This document shows, piece after piece, positions 52,087 to 62,243 of a DNA stretch of 64,000 bases. The first letter of the stretch is position 1. The number at the start of each line of letters is the position of its first letter. The stretch lies in assembly GCF_027627475.1 (NCBI RefSeq), contig NZ_CP115484.1, forward strand, positions 1-64,000, in the 5' to 3' direction. The notes beneath the pieces are model-generated. The model searched no databases and was not told the origin of the DNA. It worked only from the letters and a program-made list of their open reading frames with translations. This DNA is from Paenibacillus sp. SYP-B4298 (GTDB lineage Bacteria > Bacillota > Bacilli > Paenibacillales > Paenibacillaceae). The translations under genes and the position numbers were made by a program.

Positions 52087-52446
52087 ATGCGAGTGGTAGT
52101 TGATTTGGATGGTACAATCTGTGAGTTGAAGAAGGAAAATCAAAGCTATGGGGATGTGCGTCCACTCCCCGGTGCTGTCGAGACACTCTGGTCATTAAAG
52201 ACGGCCGGGCATACGATTATTATCTATACCGCTCGAAATATGCGAACCTGCGGCAGCAATGTAGGAAAAGTAGTCGCGAATATCGGCAAGCTGACACTGG
52301 ATTGGCTGGAGCAGTATGACGTCCCCTATGACGAGCTGGTGTTTGGCAAACCGCAAGGAGATCTATACATTGATGATTTAGGGCATCGCTTTGAAGGCTG
52401 GGAAGCCATTGCCGGGTTGTATGTGAATGGAGCTGATCGAGAGTGA
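52087..52446 (+). CDS. Small HAD-superfamily phosphatase
   Basis: This 119-residue minimal HAD protein has VVDLDGTIC (nucleophile Asp and general acid Asp), IIIYTAR (motif II), a Lys in FGKPQGD and YIDDLGH (motif IV). Stand-alone C0-type HAD proteins of this size occur in polysaccharide loci next to nucleotidyltransferases. AGAGGAGGGG precedes ATG 52087. The stop overlaps the next gene's GTG. Confidence 0.88.
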   Translation: MRVVVDLDGTICELKKENQSYGDVRPLPGAVETLWSLKTAGHTIIIYTARNMRTCGSNVGKVVANIGKLTLDWLEQYDVPYDELVFGKPQGDLYIDDLGHRFEGWEAIAGLYVNGADRE

Positions 52447-53177
52447 ACATCGTAATTCCGATGGCCGGGAAGGGGAGCCGCTTTGTACAGGCAGGATATA
52501 ATCAGCCCAAAATGTTAATTGAGGCTGCTGGCCGTCCGATGCTCTATTGGGCATTGGATAGCTTGGCGCCTCATTTCTCATTAAAGGATATCACTTTCGT
52601 CTGTCTGGAGGAGCATCTGAGAGACGATGTGTTAGAAAATACGATTCGCTCGTATTGCCCGGATTCGAGAATTGTTGCTGTGCCCCGGGTGACTGACGGA
52701 CAGACGGAGACGGTATTGGAAGCCCTCTCCTATATGATTCCTGGCGAACCCCTCATCATATATAACTGCGATACCTACTTGAAATCGTCCATCAGCCAAA
52801 CGATCCAGAGCATGAAGGAACGTGCTGCGGGCATCATTCCGGTCTTCCGGTCGGATGACCCGGCATATAGCTATGCATTGGCTGATGAGAATGGTCTAGT
52901 TCAACGGGTTAAGGAGAAGGAGGTCATCTCTTCATGGGCGACGGCAGGGCTGTATTATTTCTCATCCGTGCGCCTATTCCACCAGGCAGCGGAACTTGCA
53001 TGGTCCCGTACACGTCCTTCGTCGGAAGAGAGATATATAGCCCCACTGTATAATGAGCTGATACACCTCGGACATCAGGTTTATCTGGATTCTGCCGAAG
53101 TATGCATGCCGCTAGGAACGCCGGAGCAGTTACATGCATTTGAAATATGGTTTCGTGGAGGAGGGGAATCAGCATGA
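52443..53177 (+). CDS. Sugar-phosphate nucleotidyltransferase
   Basis: This 244-residue NTP_transferase has the signature IVIPMAGKGSRFVQAGYNQPKMLIEAAGRPML (G-x-G-[ST]-R, PK), the metal Asp in IYNCDTYL, and ATAGLYYFSS. It should form an NDP-activated sugar or polyol for the glycosyltransferase that follows. The GTG start at 52443 overlaps the HAD stop, and its own stop overlaps the next ATG, showing tight translational coupling. Confidence 0.9.
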   Translation: MNIVIPMAGKGSRFVQAGYNQPKMLIEAAGRPMLYWALDSLAPHFSLKDITFVCLEEHLRDDVLENTIRSYCPDSRIVAVPRVTDGQTETVLEALSYMIPGEPLIIYNCDTYLKSSISQTIQSMKERAAGIIPVFRSDDPAYSYALADENGLVQRVKEKEVISSWATAGLYYFSSVRLFHQAAELAWSRTRPSSEERYIAPLYNELIHLGHQVYLDSAEVCMPLGTPEQLHAFEIWFRGGGESA

Positions 53178-54376
53178 CGTATCGCATTTTTATGGGGCTG
53201 AGTGGAGGCATGGGGCCTGTTATGCGTTGTATGCCTATTGCCGAGGAGTTTCGGACAAGAGGCTGTGAGGTCACGTTCAGCATCTATGATTCGCAGGCGG
53301 CTGCCTATATCCGGGCGCAAGGCTACATGGTGCTTGACGACGATGATCCTACGATGCCTGCAAGAGAGAATATCATTCCGCCAGCGAGCATATTTTATCA
53401 TCTCGATCATTATTATGCCCAAATGGGACTGCTGGACGAGACGTTCGCTGAGGCTTTCTTCCGGCATCGTATCCGCATGCTGGAGCAATATCGTCCCCAT
53501 CTGATTGTGGCGGACATGAGCCCCCATACACTGGTTGCCGCAGCACATCTGGGAATCCCGAGCGTGAGTATCACTCAATCCTGCTTCATCCCTGAGGGGA
53601 AGCCTCTATGTTTCTGGGTAGATGCGCCACGTAATCTCCCTAGAGTAACACCCGTCGTGAATAGGGTTCTTAGACGAATCGGGCAGCCGGCTATCACTTG
53701 TATGGAAGAGTTGAATGTTGGAACATTGAATATCATCCCTGGCATTCCGGAGACAGATCCGGTTACCGGGGAGACTGTGCGACATGTGGGACCGATTGAA
53801 ACCCGTCATCCCGAGCGTGAATTATTGGGCGTGCCCGATGAGCCCTATATTCTGGTGTACCCTGGGCGTTTGCAGGATTCGTCTGGACAGTCAGGTGAAC
53901 GGCTATTGGAGGCGGTGATGGAGGCGTATCATAATCGTCCAGAGTGTATCATAATCGCGAACCGTGATCTCCTTCCAGCTCATCTCGATCCATTGCGATC
54001 GGATAATATCCTGCACATCCCCTATTTTACGGACAGATGGTTGAATGGATGTCGTCTGTTTATTCATCATGGCGGTCATGGAAGCTGCTTGTCAGCGGTC
54101 ATGCATGGCGTACCGTCACTCATCATTCCGACGCATACAGAGCGGGAATTCAATGCCCGTATGCTGACCGATCAAGGGGTTTGCGAATATATGATTCCAG
54201 GTACCTTTACAATAAAGCATCTCATGGATCTGGCCTCGCACATTATGGCCGATGATTATAGAGAACGGGCGCGTTTGCTTCGGAGCGAGGTGAAGCATCG
54301 TTATTACGGGGGAGCCGCTGAAGTATATAGTAGAAGTATGGCACTGATCCATACCGCAAAGGATGTGAGCACATGA
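53174..54376 (+). CDS. GT1 (MGT-type) glycosyltransferase
   Basis: This 400-residue GT-B protein is related to macrolide/UDP-glycosyl transferases. Its N-terminal acceptor domain begins with IFMGLSGGMGPVMRCMPIAEEFRTRG. The C-terminal donor domain has YILVYPGRLQDSSGQ and the conserved LFIHHGGHGSCLSAVMHGVPSLIIP motif that holds the nucleotide sugar. It starts at ATG 53174, overlapping the nucleotidyltransferase stop. GT1 enzymes commonly glycosylate natural products, so it probably attaches the activated sugar to the product of this locus. Confidence 0.92.
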   Translation: MTYRIFMGLSGGMGPVMRCMPIAEEFRTRGCEVTFSIYDSQAAAYIRAQGYMVLDDDDPTMPARENIIPPASIFYHLDHYYAQMGLLDETFAEAFFRHRIRMLEQYRPHLIVADMSPHTLVAAAHLGIPSVSITQSCFIPEGKPLCFWVDAPRNLPRVTPVVNRVLRRIGQPAITCMEELNVGTLNIIPGIPETDPVTGETVRHVGPIETRHPERELLGVPDEPYILVYPGRLQDSSGQSGERLLEAVMEAYHNRPECIIIANRDLLPAHLDPLRSDNILHIPYFTDRWLNGCRLFIHHGGHGSCLSAVMHGVPSLIIPTHTEREFNARMLTDQGVCEYMIPGTFTIKHLMDLASHIMADDYRERARLLRSEVKHRYYGGAAEVYSRSMALIHTAKDVST

Positions 54377-54807
54377 TCTATGGAGTCGGCCTCGATCTGC
54401 AGTATATTCCCCAAATCGAAGAATCAATACAAAGGCAGCAAGAGCTCTTCCTGAATAGAGTATATACGCAACAGGAGATTGCTTACTGCAGGAAGCATCG
54501 GAAGGCAGGGCAGCATTACGCTGCAAAATGGGCAGCCAAGGAGGCGTTCTCAAAGGCACTTGGTACGGGGATTTCTAAAGGGATAAGGCTGTTGGATATC
54601 GAGACGGTTCATCTGAAGTCAGGTCAACCTCATATTGTGTTATATAGAAGGGCGCTCGAGATCTGTGAGCAGCATAATTTGAAGGTGTTCGTCAGTATCT
54701 CCCATTCTGGCGATTATGCTGCAGCCCAGGTTGTACTTGGCTATGGACGGGATGCAATGGATAGCGTCAAAAACACGAATGGCCTGCGCACCGAAGCAGA
54801 GTGTTAG
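54373..54807 (+). CDS. Holo-ACP synthase (AcpS-type phosphopantetheinyl transferase)
   Basis: This 144-residue AcpS homologue has GVGLDLQYIPQIEE with the metal Asp, the WAAKEAFSKALGTGI motif (KEA..KAL, ~53-66) and ISHSGDYAAAQVVL. It transfers phosphopantetheine from CoA to the serine of an acyl carrier protein. A cluster copy implies that the pathway has a dedicated ACP, not yet seen within the window. It starts at ATG 54373 over the GT1 stop (ATGA). Confidence 0.92.
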   Translation: MIYGVGLDLQYIPQIEESIQRQQELFLNRVYTQQEIAYCRKHRKAGQHYAAKWAAKEAFSKALGTGISKGIRLLDIETVHLKSGQPHIVLYRRALEICEQHNLKVFVSISHSGDYAAAQVVLGYGRDAMDSVKNTNGLRTEAEC

Positions 54808-54871
54808 AGCAGCAGGAAGTGCGATAATAAAGATGTCCCCGGGAGACAAACAAGCAAAAGGAGGAGTTCCA

Positions 54872-55390
54872 TTGAAACTTCTAACCCGCAAGGTCGAGAT
54901 GACATTACCAAGCTCCAACAGCAAAACATTTTTCGAGCTGCTTGACGGTCGTTGTGAAGAGCTGCAGTTTTCCCAAGTGAACCCGACCCAGTTTGTGGTT
55001 GGCGACTCCGACTTCAGCCTGAAGTCAGGTGCGAAGGTCGAGCTGGAAATTATGAACGTCGATCTTGAGGCGACTTCGAAGACGCTCTGGCCGGGTCAAA
55101 AGGTTCGTGTTCGTGGCGGTCTGCACGGTCAGGGCCAGACGATTAAAGCAGTCGCATCGATTCCGATGGGCAAGAAGATGGCTGATGGCGTTCAGGCAGA
55201 ATCTTTCCTGTACTGGGTCATTGAGACCCCGGAAGGTACGTTCCACAACAAACAACCGATTCATATGAAAGGTCGCATTACCGGACTTCCTCCGAAGGAC
55301 GCAACCTTTTATTCTGAAGGTACGATTCCGATTTTTAATGATCAGGACGATCAGGTCGGAACCCTGTATGGCTGCCTCCAGTCTAACTAA
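54872..55390 (+). CDS. Unknown 172-residue beta-rich protein
   Basis: TTG 54872 sits 6 bases behind AAAAGGAGGAG; the frame extends upstream, but ATG 54833 has no good site. The product (KLLTRKVEMTLPSS..., FFELLDGRCEELQFSQVNPTQFVVGD, KTLWPGQKVRVRGGL, PIHMKGRITGLPPKDATFYSEG) has no signal peptide or Cys motif and looks like a beta barrel. I recognise no family. A hairpin 28 bases after the stop may attenuate transcription into the FAD oxidoreductase. By location it may be a cyclase, binding or stabilising protein. Confidence 0.7.
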   Translation: MKLLTRKVEMTLPSSNSKTFFELLDGRCEELQFSQVNPTQFVVGDSDFSLKSGAKVELEIMNVDLEATSKTLWPGQKVRVRGGLHGQGQTIKAVASIPMGKKMADGVQAESFLYWVIETPEGTFHNKQPIHMKGRITGLPPKDATFYSEGTIPIFNDQDDQVGTLYGCLQSN

Positions 55391-55417
55391 CCCGCTGTAT
55401 CACTCCCCTTTTAATGG

Positions 55418-55450
55418 CCAAAGAAGACCATCCCCTGGTCTCTTTGGTTT
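55418..55450 (+). terminator. Intra-operon hairpin (attenuator or terminator)
   Basis: CCAAAGAAGACCA (55418-55430) pairs with TGGTCTCTTTGG (55436-55447) apart from one bulge, followed by a short T-rich stretch. It sits between the unknown protein and the FAD oxidoreductase. Confidence 0.6.
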
Positions 55451-55470
55451 CATTCGTTCGAGGTGGTTTT

Positions 55471-56643
55471 ATGTTTGAGGTTATTATAGCAGGTGCCAGA
55501 TGTGCGGGAGCTGCACTGGCAGCCTTTCTAGGACAGCGGGGCATTCGAACGTTGCTCCTAGATAAATATACAGAGCCTGGCCCTACATTATCGACACATA
55601 TCATTGGAGAGATTGAAGTATACGAACGACTAGGAATTCTCCAATCCATGGAACAGTCAGGTGCTCCTCTTATTTCCCGCATGCGGGTTGATATAAATGG
55701 CGCAGTGACCGAAGCCGATTTAATGACCACTCCCCGTGTTATTGGTTTGCGGCGCGAATTGCTAGATCCCATGCTGCTAGAGGCTGCAGGGCGGTATAGT
55801 AGTGTGACGGTCAAGCTTCAAATGAGAGTTACTTCCGTGATCCGGCAGGGTGGTCAAGTCTCCAAGCTAACATGCATGGATCATAGGGGGAGGGTTCATC
55901 ACTATTACGGCAAGGTGGTTGTCGGAGCTGACGGACGGGATTCGATGGTAGCCAGGGAGCTTCAGGCCCGAATTCTTCGACAGCCCCCAAGTCCGCTTCA
56001 CAGTGTATGTTATGTCTATGCATCGGGTGTCCTTCCTCAGCCGTTACCGACAATAGAGTGGTACTGGCATGAAGACGGAATTGTCATTATCAACCCGATT
56101 GATGGTGACCGACACTGTATTGCCGTCATGGTGCCAAACGATAGATTCAAGCGCTGGAGCAAATCGTTGGCAGGTTCCTTTGTACACTTCCTGAGCAGTA
56201 TAAGGACACTAGCTCCTCGGATTAAAAACATACAATTCGCTGGAACCGTCCGCGGAATCCCTGCATTCCGCTCATTCATTAAAGAAGCCTACGGGGAGGG
56301 CTGGGCATTGGTTGGCGATGCCGGAGGAACCTTGCACCCCGTATCAGGGGTTGGGATCGACAATGCTGTTTGTGGAGCTGAAGCGCTGGCTGCGGCATTG
56401 GATGGCTTCCTGCGAAGCAATAAACCGTGGGATGAGTCCATGGAAGCCTACAAGCATACACGAGATGAACGGATCATGCCTCAATATGATCATTCCTTGA
56501 GAACATTGGCAAAGACGACCGAACAAGTATCCAATGAATCCATAGATATGATTCGTATGCTGTATACGTTTCCGAGTATGGCTAAGACCATGATTCAGCG
56601 ATCAGATCATGTGTATTCATTACTGAAGGAGGAACAGGCTTGA
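55471..56643 (+). CDS. FAD-dependent oxidoreductase (PHBH / geranylgeranyl-reductase-like)
   Basis: This 390-residue flavoprotein has the N-terminal dinucleotide fold VIIAGARCAGAALAAFLGQRG, VVVGADGRDS (~150) and GWALVGDAGGTLHPVSGVGIDNAVCGAEAL (~277), the GD motif typical of group A flavin monooxygenases and geranylgeranyl reductases. It could hydroxylate an aromatic intermediate or reduce double bonds; the sequence does not decide. ATG 55471 follows GAGGTGG; the frame reaches upstream to 55414 within the hairpin. It overlaps the next start as TTGA. Confidence 0.9.
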   Translation: MFEVIIAGARCAGAALAAFLGQRGIRTLLLDKYTEPGPTLSTHIIGEIEVYERLGILQSMEQSGAPLISRMRVDINGAVTEADLMTTPRVIGLRRELLDPMLLEAAGRYSSVTVKLQMRVTSVIRQGGQVSKLTCMDHRGRVHHYYGKVVVGADGRDSMVARELQARILRQPPSPLHSVCYVYASGVLPQPLPTIEWYWHEDGIVIINPIDGDRHCIAVMVPNDRFKRWSKSLAGSFVHFLSSIRTLAPRIKNIQFAGTVRGIPAFRSFIKEAYGEGWALVGDAGGTLHPVSGVGIDNAVCGAEALAAALDGFLRSNKPWDESMEAYKHTRDERIMPQYDHSLRTLAKTTEQVSNESIDMIRMLYTFPSMAKTMIQRSDHVYSLLKEEQA

Positions 56644-57527
56644 TTGACTGTCCGAAAGACCGCTCCATCAACATCATTCTGTTGGAAGCGCCGATTGATC
56701 AAGTATGGTGGTCGATTGTAACCCCTTCGGGTTCCAACAGTTACTTGACAGATCAGGTCATTACCACCGGTATCTATGATGAACCCAAGCTCAAGGATCG
56801 GTATACCCTATACTATGGCGATATTATTAATCATGCCGAAATCATGGACATTGTACATGGAGAGCGCTTCATCCTCTCCGATCGCTATGAGTCCATGGCT
56901 CCAGATGGCTCTGTACATCCGTACCATGTTAGGACGGAGTATACCATGGAGCAATATGGAGCGTTCACCCGATTAAAAATAGAAGTGATCGGTCATGAAC
57001 AGGACACGTATGGACAGTGGTTTCGGGAATGTCTTGAGATGGGATGGCGACGCTCGCTTATGAATTTGAAGTCTGTACTCGAGCTCGGTATGGACCTGCG
57101 AACAGAGCTATTTAGTTATCCGCGACTTGGTGTCACGAATTGCACCGTGAATGAAGTGCATCATGCAGAAACAGGGGTTGCTTCCGGCCAAGGCAATTAC
57201 TTGCTCGATGTATTCCCTAATAGCCCCGCCGATCAAGCGGGATTGCAGCCTGGTGATGTTATTCTTGCGATGGATGATGTAGCCGTTCCGTATTATGCCT
57301 CTTTTGTAAGAGTAATCTCCCGATACTATGGCAAGAAGCAGCCTGTAAAGATAACCTTTGTTCGATCAGGAGAAACACATCATGTGCAAGCCGATTTTTC
57401 ACTAGATCGAATGTTTACGGGGTTAATCGAAGGCACGGATGAAGGGCAACGATTAGAGCAGGAACGCAGAAAGCTGTTATCGCAGCAACGCTCGGCTTCA
57501 GGGGCATTATGGAAACGCGAGGAATAA
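56640..57527 (+). CDS. AHSA1/SRPBCC domain fused to a PDZ domain
   Basis: This 295-residue protein starts at TTG 56640 (GAAGGAGGA 8 bases upstream, overlapping the previous stop). Residues ~8-150 form an SRPBCC hydrophobic-cavity fold of the AHSA1 type (IILLEAPIDQVWWSIVTPSG, then TEYTMEQYGAFTRLKIEVIG). Residues ~170-255 form a PDZ domain (LLDVFPNSPADQAGLQPGDVILAMDDVAVP). SRPBCC folds include polyketide cyclases/aromatases and Hsp90 activators. PDZ domains normally bind C-termini, so this may bring a cyclase or chaperone function to a partner enzyme. The combination is unusual. Confidence 0.82.
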   Translation: MIDCPKDRSINIILLEAPIDQVWWSIVTPSGSNSYLTDQVITTGIYDEPKLKDRYTLYYGDIINHAEIMDIVHGERFILSDRYESMAPDGSVHPYHVRTEYTMEQYGAFTRLKIEVIGHEQDTYGQWFRECLEMGWRRSLMNLKSVLELGMDLRTELFSYPRLGVTNCTVNEVHHAETGVASGQGNYLLDVFPNSPADQAGLQPGDVILAMDDVAVPYYASFVRVISRYYGKKQPVKITFVRSGETHHVQADFSLDRMFTGLIEGTDEGQRLEQERRKLLSQQRSASGALWKREE

Positions 57528-57569
57528 CATGTTGTTCAGCACATTAAGAAGATTGTGGGAGGTGTTCCA

Positions 57570-57938
57570 TTGGGTACAACGACGAATCAACATTGGATTG
57601 TGCGTCAGGAAGATATGAATTGGGAATACGGAATGTATGAAAACACGGAAATGGCCTATTTGTGGGAAGAGGAGGAGACGGGCCGTACTGCTTTTCTCGT
57701 TAAATGTGCTCCCGGCAGCTCGATTCCATTTCATGATCATCCAAGGCGAGAGGTGGCTTTTCTTGTAGAAGGAGAGGTTCGGCTTAACGATGATGTCATG
57801 AGAGCCGGGGATTTTCTGACCGCGGTGGATATGGAGGCACATGATGTTTATACCGAAACCGGCTGTACGTTCTTTATTTTCATAGACTACAATATTCGTA
57901 AGCATAAGCTGGTTGCCATCGATCAGGAAGAAAAATAA
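57570..57938 (+). CDS. Small cupin-fold protein
   Basis: This protein of about 122 residues has a single cupin domain: SIPFHDHPRREVAFLVEGEVR (first motif with two His) and MRAGDFLTAVDMEAHDVYTETGC (second motif with a His). It could be a metal-dependent isomerase/cyclase or a binding protein. TTG 57570 is placed 5 bases behind GGGAGGTG. It is the last gene before a strong terminator. Confidence 0.85.
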   Translation: MGTTTNQHWIVRQEDMNWEYGMYENTEMAYLWEEEETGRTAFLVKCAPGSSIPFHDHPRREVAFLVEGEVRLNDDVMRAGDFLTAVDMEAHDVYTETGCTFFIFIDYNIRKHKLVAIDQEEK

Positions 57939-57958
57939 CGGTTATTTTTGTGCTAATT

Positions 57959-58005
57959 CAAGGCGTCTCTTGCAACTGATTATTGCAGGAGACGCCTTGT
58001 TGGCT
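57959..58005 (+). terminator. Strong terminator before groES
   Basis: CAAGGCGTCTC-t-TGCAA pairs with TTGCA-g-GAGACGCCTTG (57959-57999), a ~16-bp nearly perfect stem followed by a weak T-rich tail. Confidence 0.85.
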
Positions 58006-58125
58006 TGTTAGCTGTTAGTCATGAAATAAAAGCTGAATGGAATGAAAGGAAAGCAGAGAAATGATACTGAAAATCCAGCAAAATAAGAAGTGTGGGGAAC
58101 AACAAATCATGAAGGAGGCAACACG

Positions 58126-60065
<1,940 letters not shown>

Positions 60066-60091
60066 GGTATAACAGCTTCGAATAAATACAT

Positions 60092-60124
60092 AATCCCGTA
60101 CCAACACCGGCACGGGATTTTTTC
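60092..60124 (+). terminator. Terminator after groEL
   Basis: AATCCCGT (60092-60099) pairs with ACGGGATT (60112-60119), followed by TTTT. Confidence 0.9.
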
Positions 60125-60154
60125 CTTTGCTTACCTTCAAGGTTTATATTCAAA

Positions 60155-60346
60155 TTACTCCACATACCGATGAAATGCTCCAACATGTCTGGCGATACAG
60201 CGAGCGGAGCAGAACCATTCCCCATCAAATTCCCAATTTCGTTCTCCTCTATAGATTGGATTTCTACACCGATCGTTGCTGCATTCGCAAATTTCGTTAG
60301 GCTCTTCTCCATAACCATAATCTCTCGATTGATTCGATGAAAACAT
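60155..60346 (-). CDS. Small zinc-ribbon-like protein (63 aa)
   Basis: The product has two Cys pairs that could bind zinc (CECSNDRC and FCSARC), with NPIYRGERNWEFDGEWFC between them. AAAGGAGAG lies 5 bases before ATG 60346 on the minus strand, which supports expression. It is the only gene on the opposite strand in the right-hand locus and converges on groEL. The role is unknown. Confidence 0.75.
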   Translation of the reverse strand: MFSSNQSRDYGYGEEPNEICECSNDRCRNPIYRGERNWEFDGEWFCSARCIARHVGAFHRYVE

Positions 60347-60711
60347 TAGCCTCTCCTTTATGACCGTATTTTAATTAAGCATACGACAATGAAGAAAATA
60401 TACGCTCCATTTTTATTGTTCAATCCTCGTAATTTATTTGACTTTTCGCGATGATGCCTAGCCATTTGGCATGCCTCTTTATAACAGGTAGAAGGGGGCA
60501 TGAATATTTCTGTATTCGTTTTTATTCATTTATAATGATAAGTAATAGACTTTTTCATCAAATATGGAAAATGTAAATAAATTAATAATTACTGACAAAA
60601 TTCGCAGATTATTCTTCCGGGTAGTCTGATAACATCAGAGATGGAATAATTGGAAAAAATATATGTAATGAACCTCTACATAAAAATATCGCTAAAAATA
60701 AGGAGGTAAAG
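60347..60711 (+). promoter_or_regulatory. AT-rich intergenic region with a candidate promoter
   Basis: The stretch separates divergent genes and must hold both promoters. TATAAT at 60531-60536 is a -10 candidate with only a weak -35. The inverted repeat GAATA-N6-TATTC (about 60502-60517) overlaps the -35 region and could be a regulator site. A long leader would remain before the start at 60712. Confidence 0.4.
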
Positions 60712-61365
60712 TTGGTGAATATACTTGTATGCTTATATAGTGGACATGCCAAATGGCCTGTCAGTGATGAAATGGTTCGTATGGAAAAAAAAGTAGAATT
60801 GTTTCAAGAGAATAAGTTTCAAAACGTGCTCAAAAAAATACGTGAAAAGACTTATGAGTTAGTTGTATTGTTTACCTTCGAACAGGCATTTCCAATAGAA
60901 TGGAACCTTAGTAATCTCAATGCACGCTGTCCATCCATTGTCTTATCGGGTGTAGATCTGAATATACGCTCGCTGGTCTCCTTGATTGATTCCTTTGAGA
61001 CAACAGTAAGGCTCCAAAAATCAAATGATTCCTTCGCTGAATCACTCCGCTACATAGAAGATCATTTATATGACCCGGAATTATCGCTAGAGAAGGCCGC
61101 CTCGCATATTTATGTTAGTCGATGCTATTATTCAAGGATTTTTCAGAAAAATGTGGGGATTGGTTTTAAGGAATATATTATTCATAAAAGAATCCGAAAG
61201 GCCATGTCGCTTCTTGAGGAAGGAAGTGCGGTTACAGAAGTATGTTATGCAGTCGGTTATAATGATTTAACCCATTTTGGAAGGGCATTCAAGAGGTTGG
61301 TTGGTGTTAATCCATCTGGATATAAAAATAATGTTGATCTTGGTTATGAGAGGGTGTTAGCTTAA
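60712..61365 (+). CDS. AraC-type regulator with degenerate N-terminal domain (paralogue 2)
   Basis: This 217-residue protein is related to that at 50477. The N-terminal part (YELVVLFTFEQAFPIEWNLS) looks like the same receiver-type fold without phosphorylation residues. The AraC HTH blocks LSLEKAASHIYVSRCYYSRIFQKNVGIGFKEY and VTEVCYAVGYNDLTHFGRAFKRLVGVNPSGY are nearly identical to paralogue 1. TTG 60712 (or GTG 60715) follows AAGGAGGTAAAG. Two near-copies within 11 kb suggest that both control this locus. Confidence 0.88.
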   Translation: MVNILVCLYSGHAKWPVSDEMVRMEKKVELFQENKFQNVLKKIREKTYELVVLFTFEQAFPIEWNLSNLNARCPSIVLSGVDLNIRSLVSLIDSFETTVRLQKSNDSFAESLRYIEDHLYDPELSLEKAASHIYVSRCYYSRIFQKNVGIGFKEYIIHKRIRKAMSLLEEGSAVTEVCYAVGYNDLTHFGRAFKRLVGVNPSGYKNNVDLGYERVLA

Positions 61366-62243
61366 TGAGCAAAAAAAAGATGATCGTTCTTGTTATGATT
61401 CTTGTACTAGGAATGGGTGTCGGCGGGGGCGTATGGTGGTGGACGAAGCCTTATGATTTACCCGCAATCAACTCAGATATAACCATGGAGCAATATGGTT
61501 TAGTTTTCGATCGTGAGCTGAATTCGACGAAGGTCATCGAGTCTAATACTGCGGGTGACAAGCTTAGCCAGCTTAAACAGTTGATTGTCGAAGAGCCTGA
61601 TAATCTGGCTTATATGAACGAGCTGCGTCTCTACATGGGGAGTCAGGAGAGGGAAAAAGACTTCATCGCTTTCCTGGACAGCTTGAACTCGTCGAATCGT
61701 AATCTGAAGCTTCAAACAGCGCTTGCCTATGTAGATCTGCTGCAAGATCCTGATCTGGGAACAGCGTCACTAGGCAAAATTTCCACTCAATCCATATCCG
61801 TACTCAATGAAATTATTGAGGAGGATCCATATGATGTATTGGCTCACTATGCGAGGGGGCTTAACAATCTTTACTGGCCGCTTGGTTTACGTAGAACGGA
61901 GAAGGCAATCCAGGATCTGGCTTACTGTGTTGCTGTAGCGAAGCAGCTTGAAGGCTACCCGTCTCCGATGTGGCCGCTATTTTATGAAGCCTATGGTGAT
62001 GCGCTAGTGAAGAACGGGGAAAATCAAAAGGGTATGGCGGTGTGGAAGGATGGGATGAAGAAGTACCCGCATTCTGAGGCACTGCAACGGAGAGCCAAAG
62101 CCAAGTCTGATGAGGAGGCGTTCGATATTGTCCGGCAAATTCGGGGAATTGATGTGTTCGAACGCCCCGAGCGATCCATATCAGATATTAGTATACTATG
62201 GAATAATCATGCTGCAGGAGAGTCCCAAGATGATGAGAAATGA
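61365..62243 (+). CDS. Membrane-anchored TPR-like protein
   Basis: The product has 292 residues. A single N-terminal membrane segment (MIVLVMILVLGMGVGGGVWWW) precedes an extracytoplasmic or cytoplasmic helical solenoid with TPR-like repeats (LKLQTALAYVDLLQDP; VLNEIIEEDPYDVLAHYARGLNNLYW; LFYEAYGDALVKNGENQKGMAVWKDGMKKYPHSE). ATG 61365 overlaps the regulator's stop and its end overlaps the ketosynthase start. It could scaffold pathway enzymes at the membrane; no family known to me fits exactly. Confidence 0.8.
   Translation: MSKKKMIVLVMILVLGMGVGGGVWWWTKPYDLPAINSDITMEQYGLVFDRELNSTKVIESNTAGDKLSQLKQLIVEEPDNLAYMNELRLYMGSQEREKDFIAFLDSLNSSNRNLKLQTALAYVDLLQDPDLGTASLGKISTQSISVLNEIIEEDPYDVLAHYARGLNNLYWPLGLRRTEKAIQDLAYCVAVAKQLEGYPSPMWPLFYEAYGDALVKNGENQKGMAVWKDGMKKYPHSEALQRRAKAKSDEEAFDIVRQIRGIDVFERPERSISDISILWNNHAAGESQDDEK

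Noticed and set aside
54716-54871. Extended start for the 172-aa unknown protein
   Set aside because: The upstream part overlaps the AcpS gene and lacks a ribosome binding site, while TTG 54872 has a strong one.
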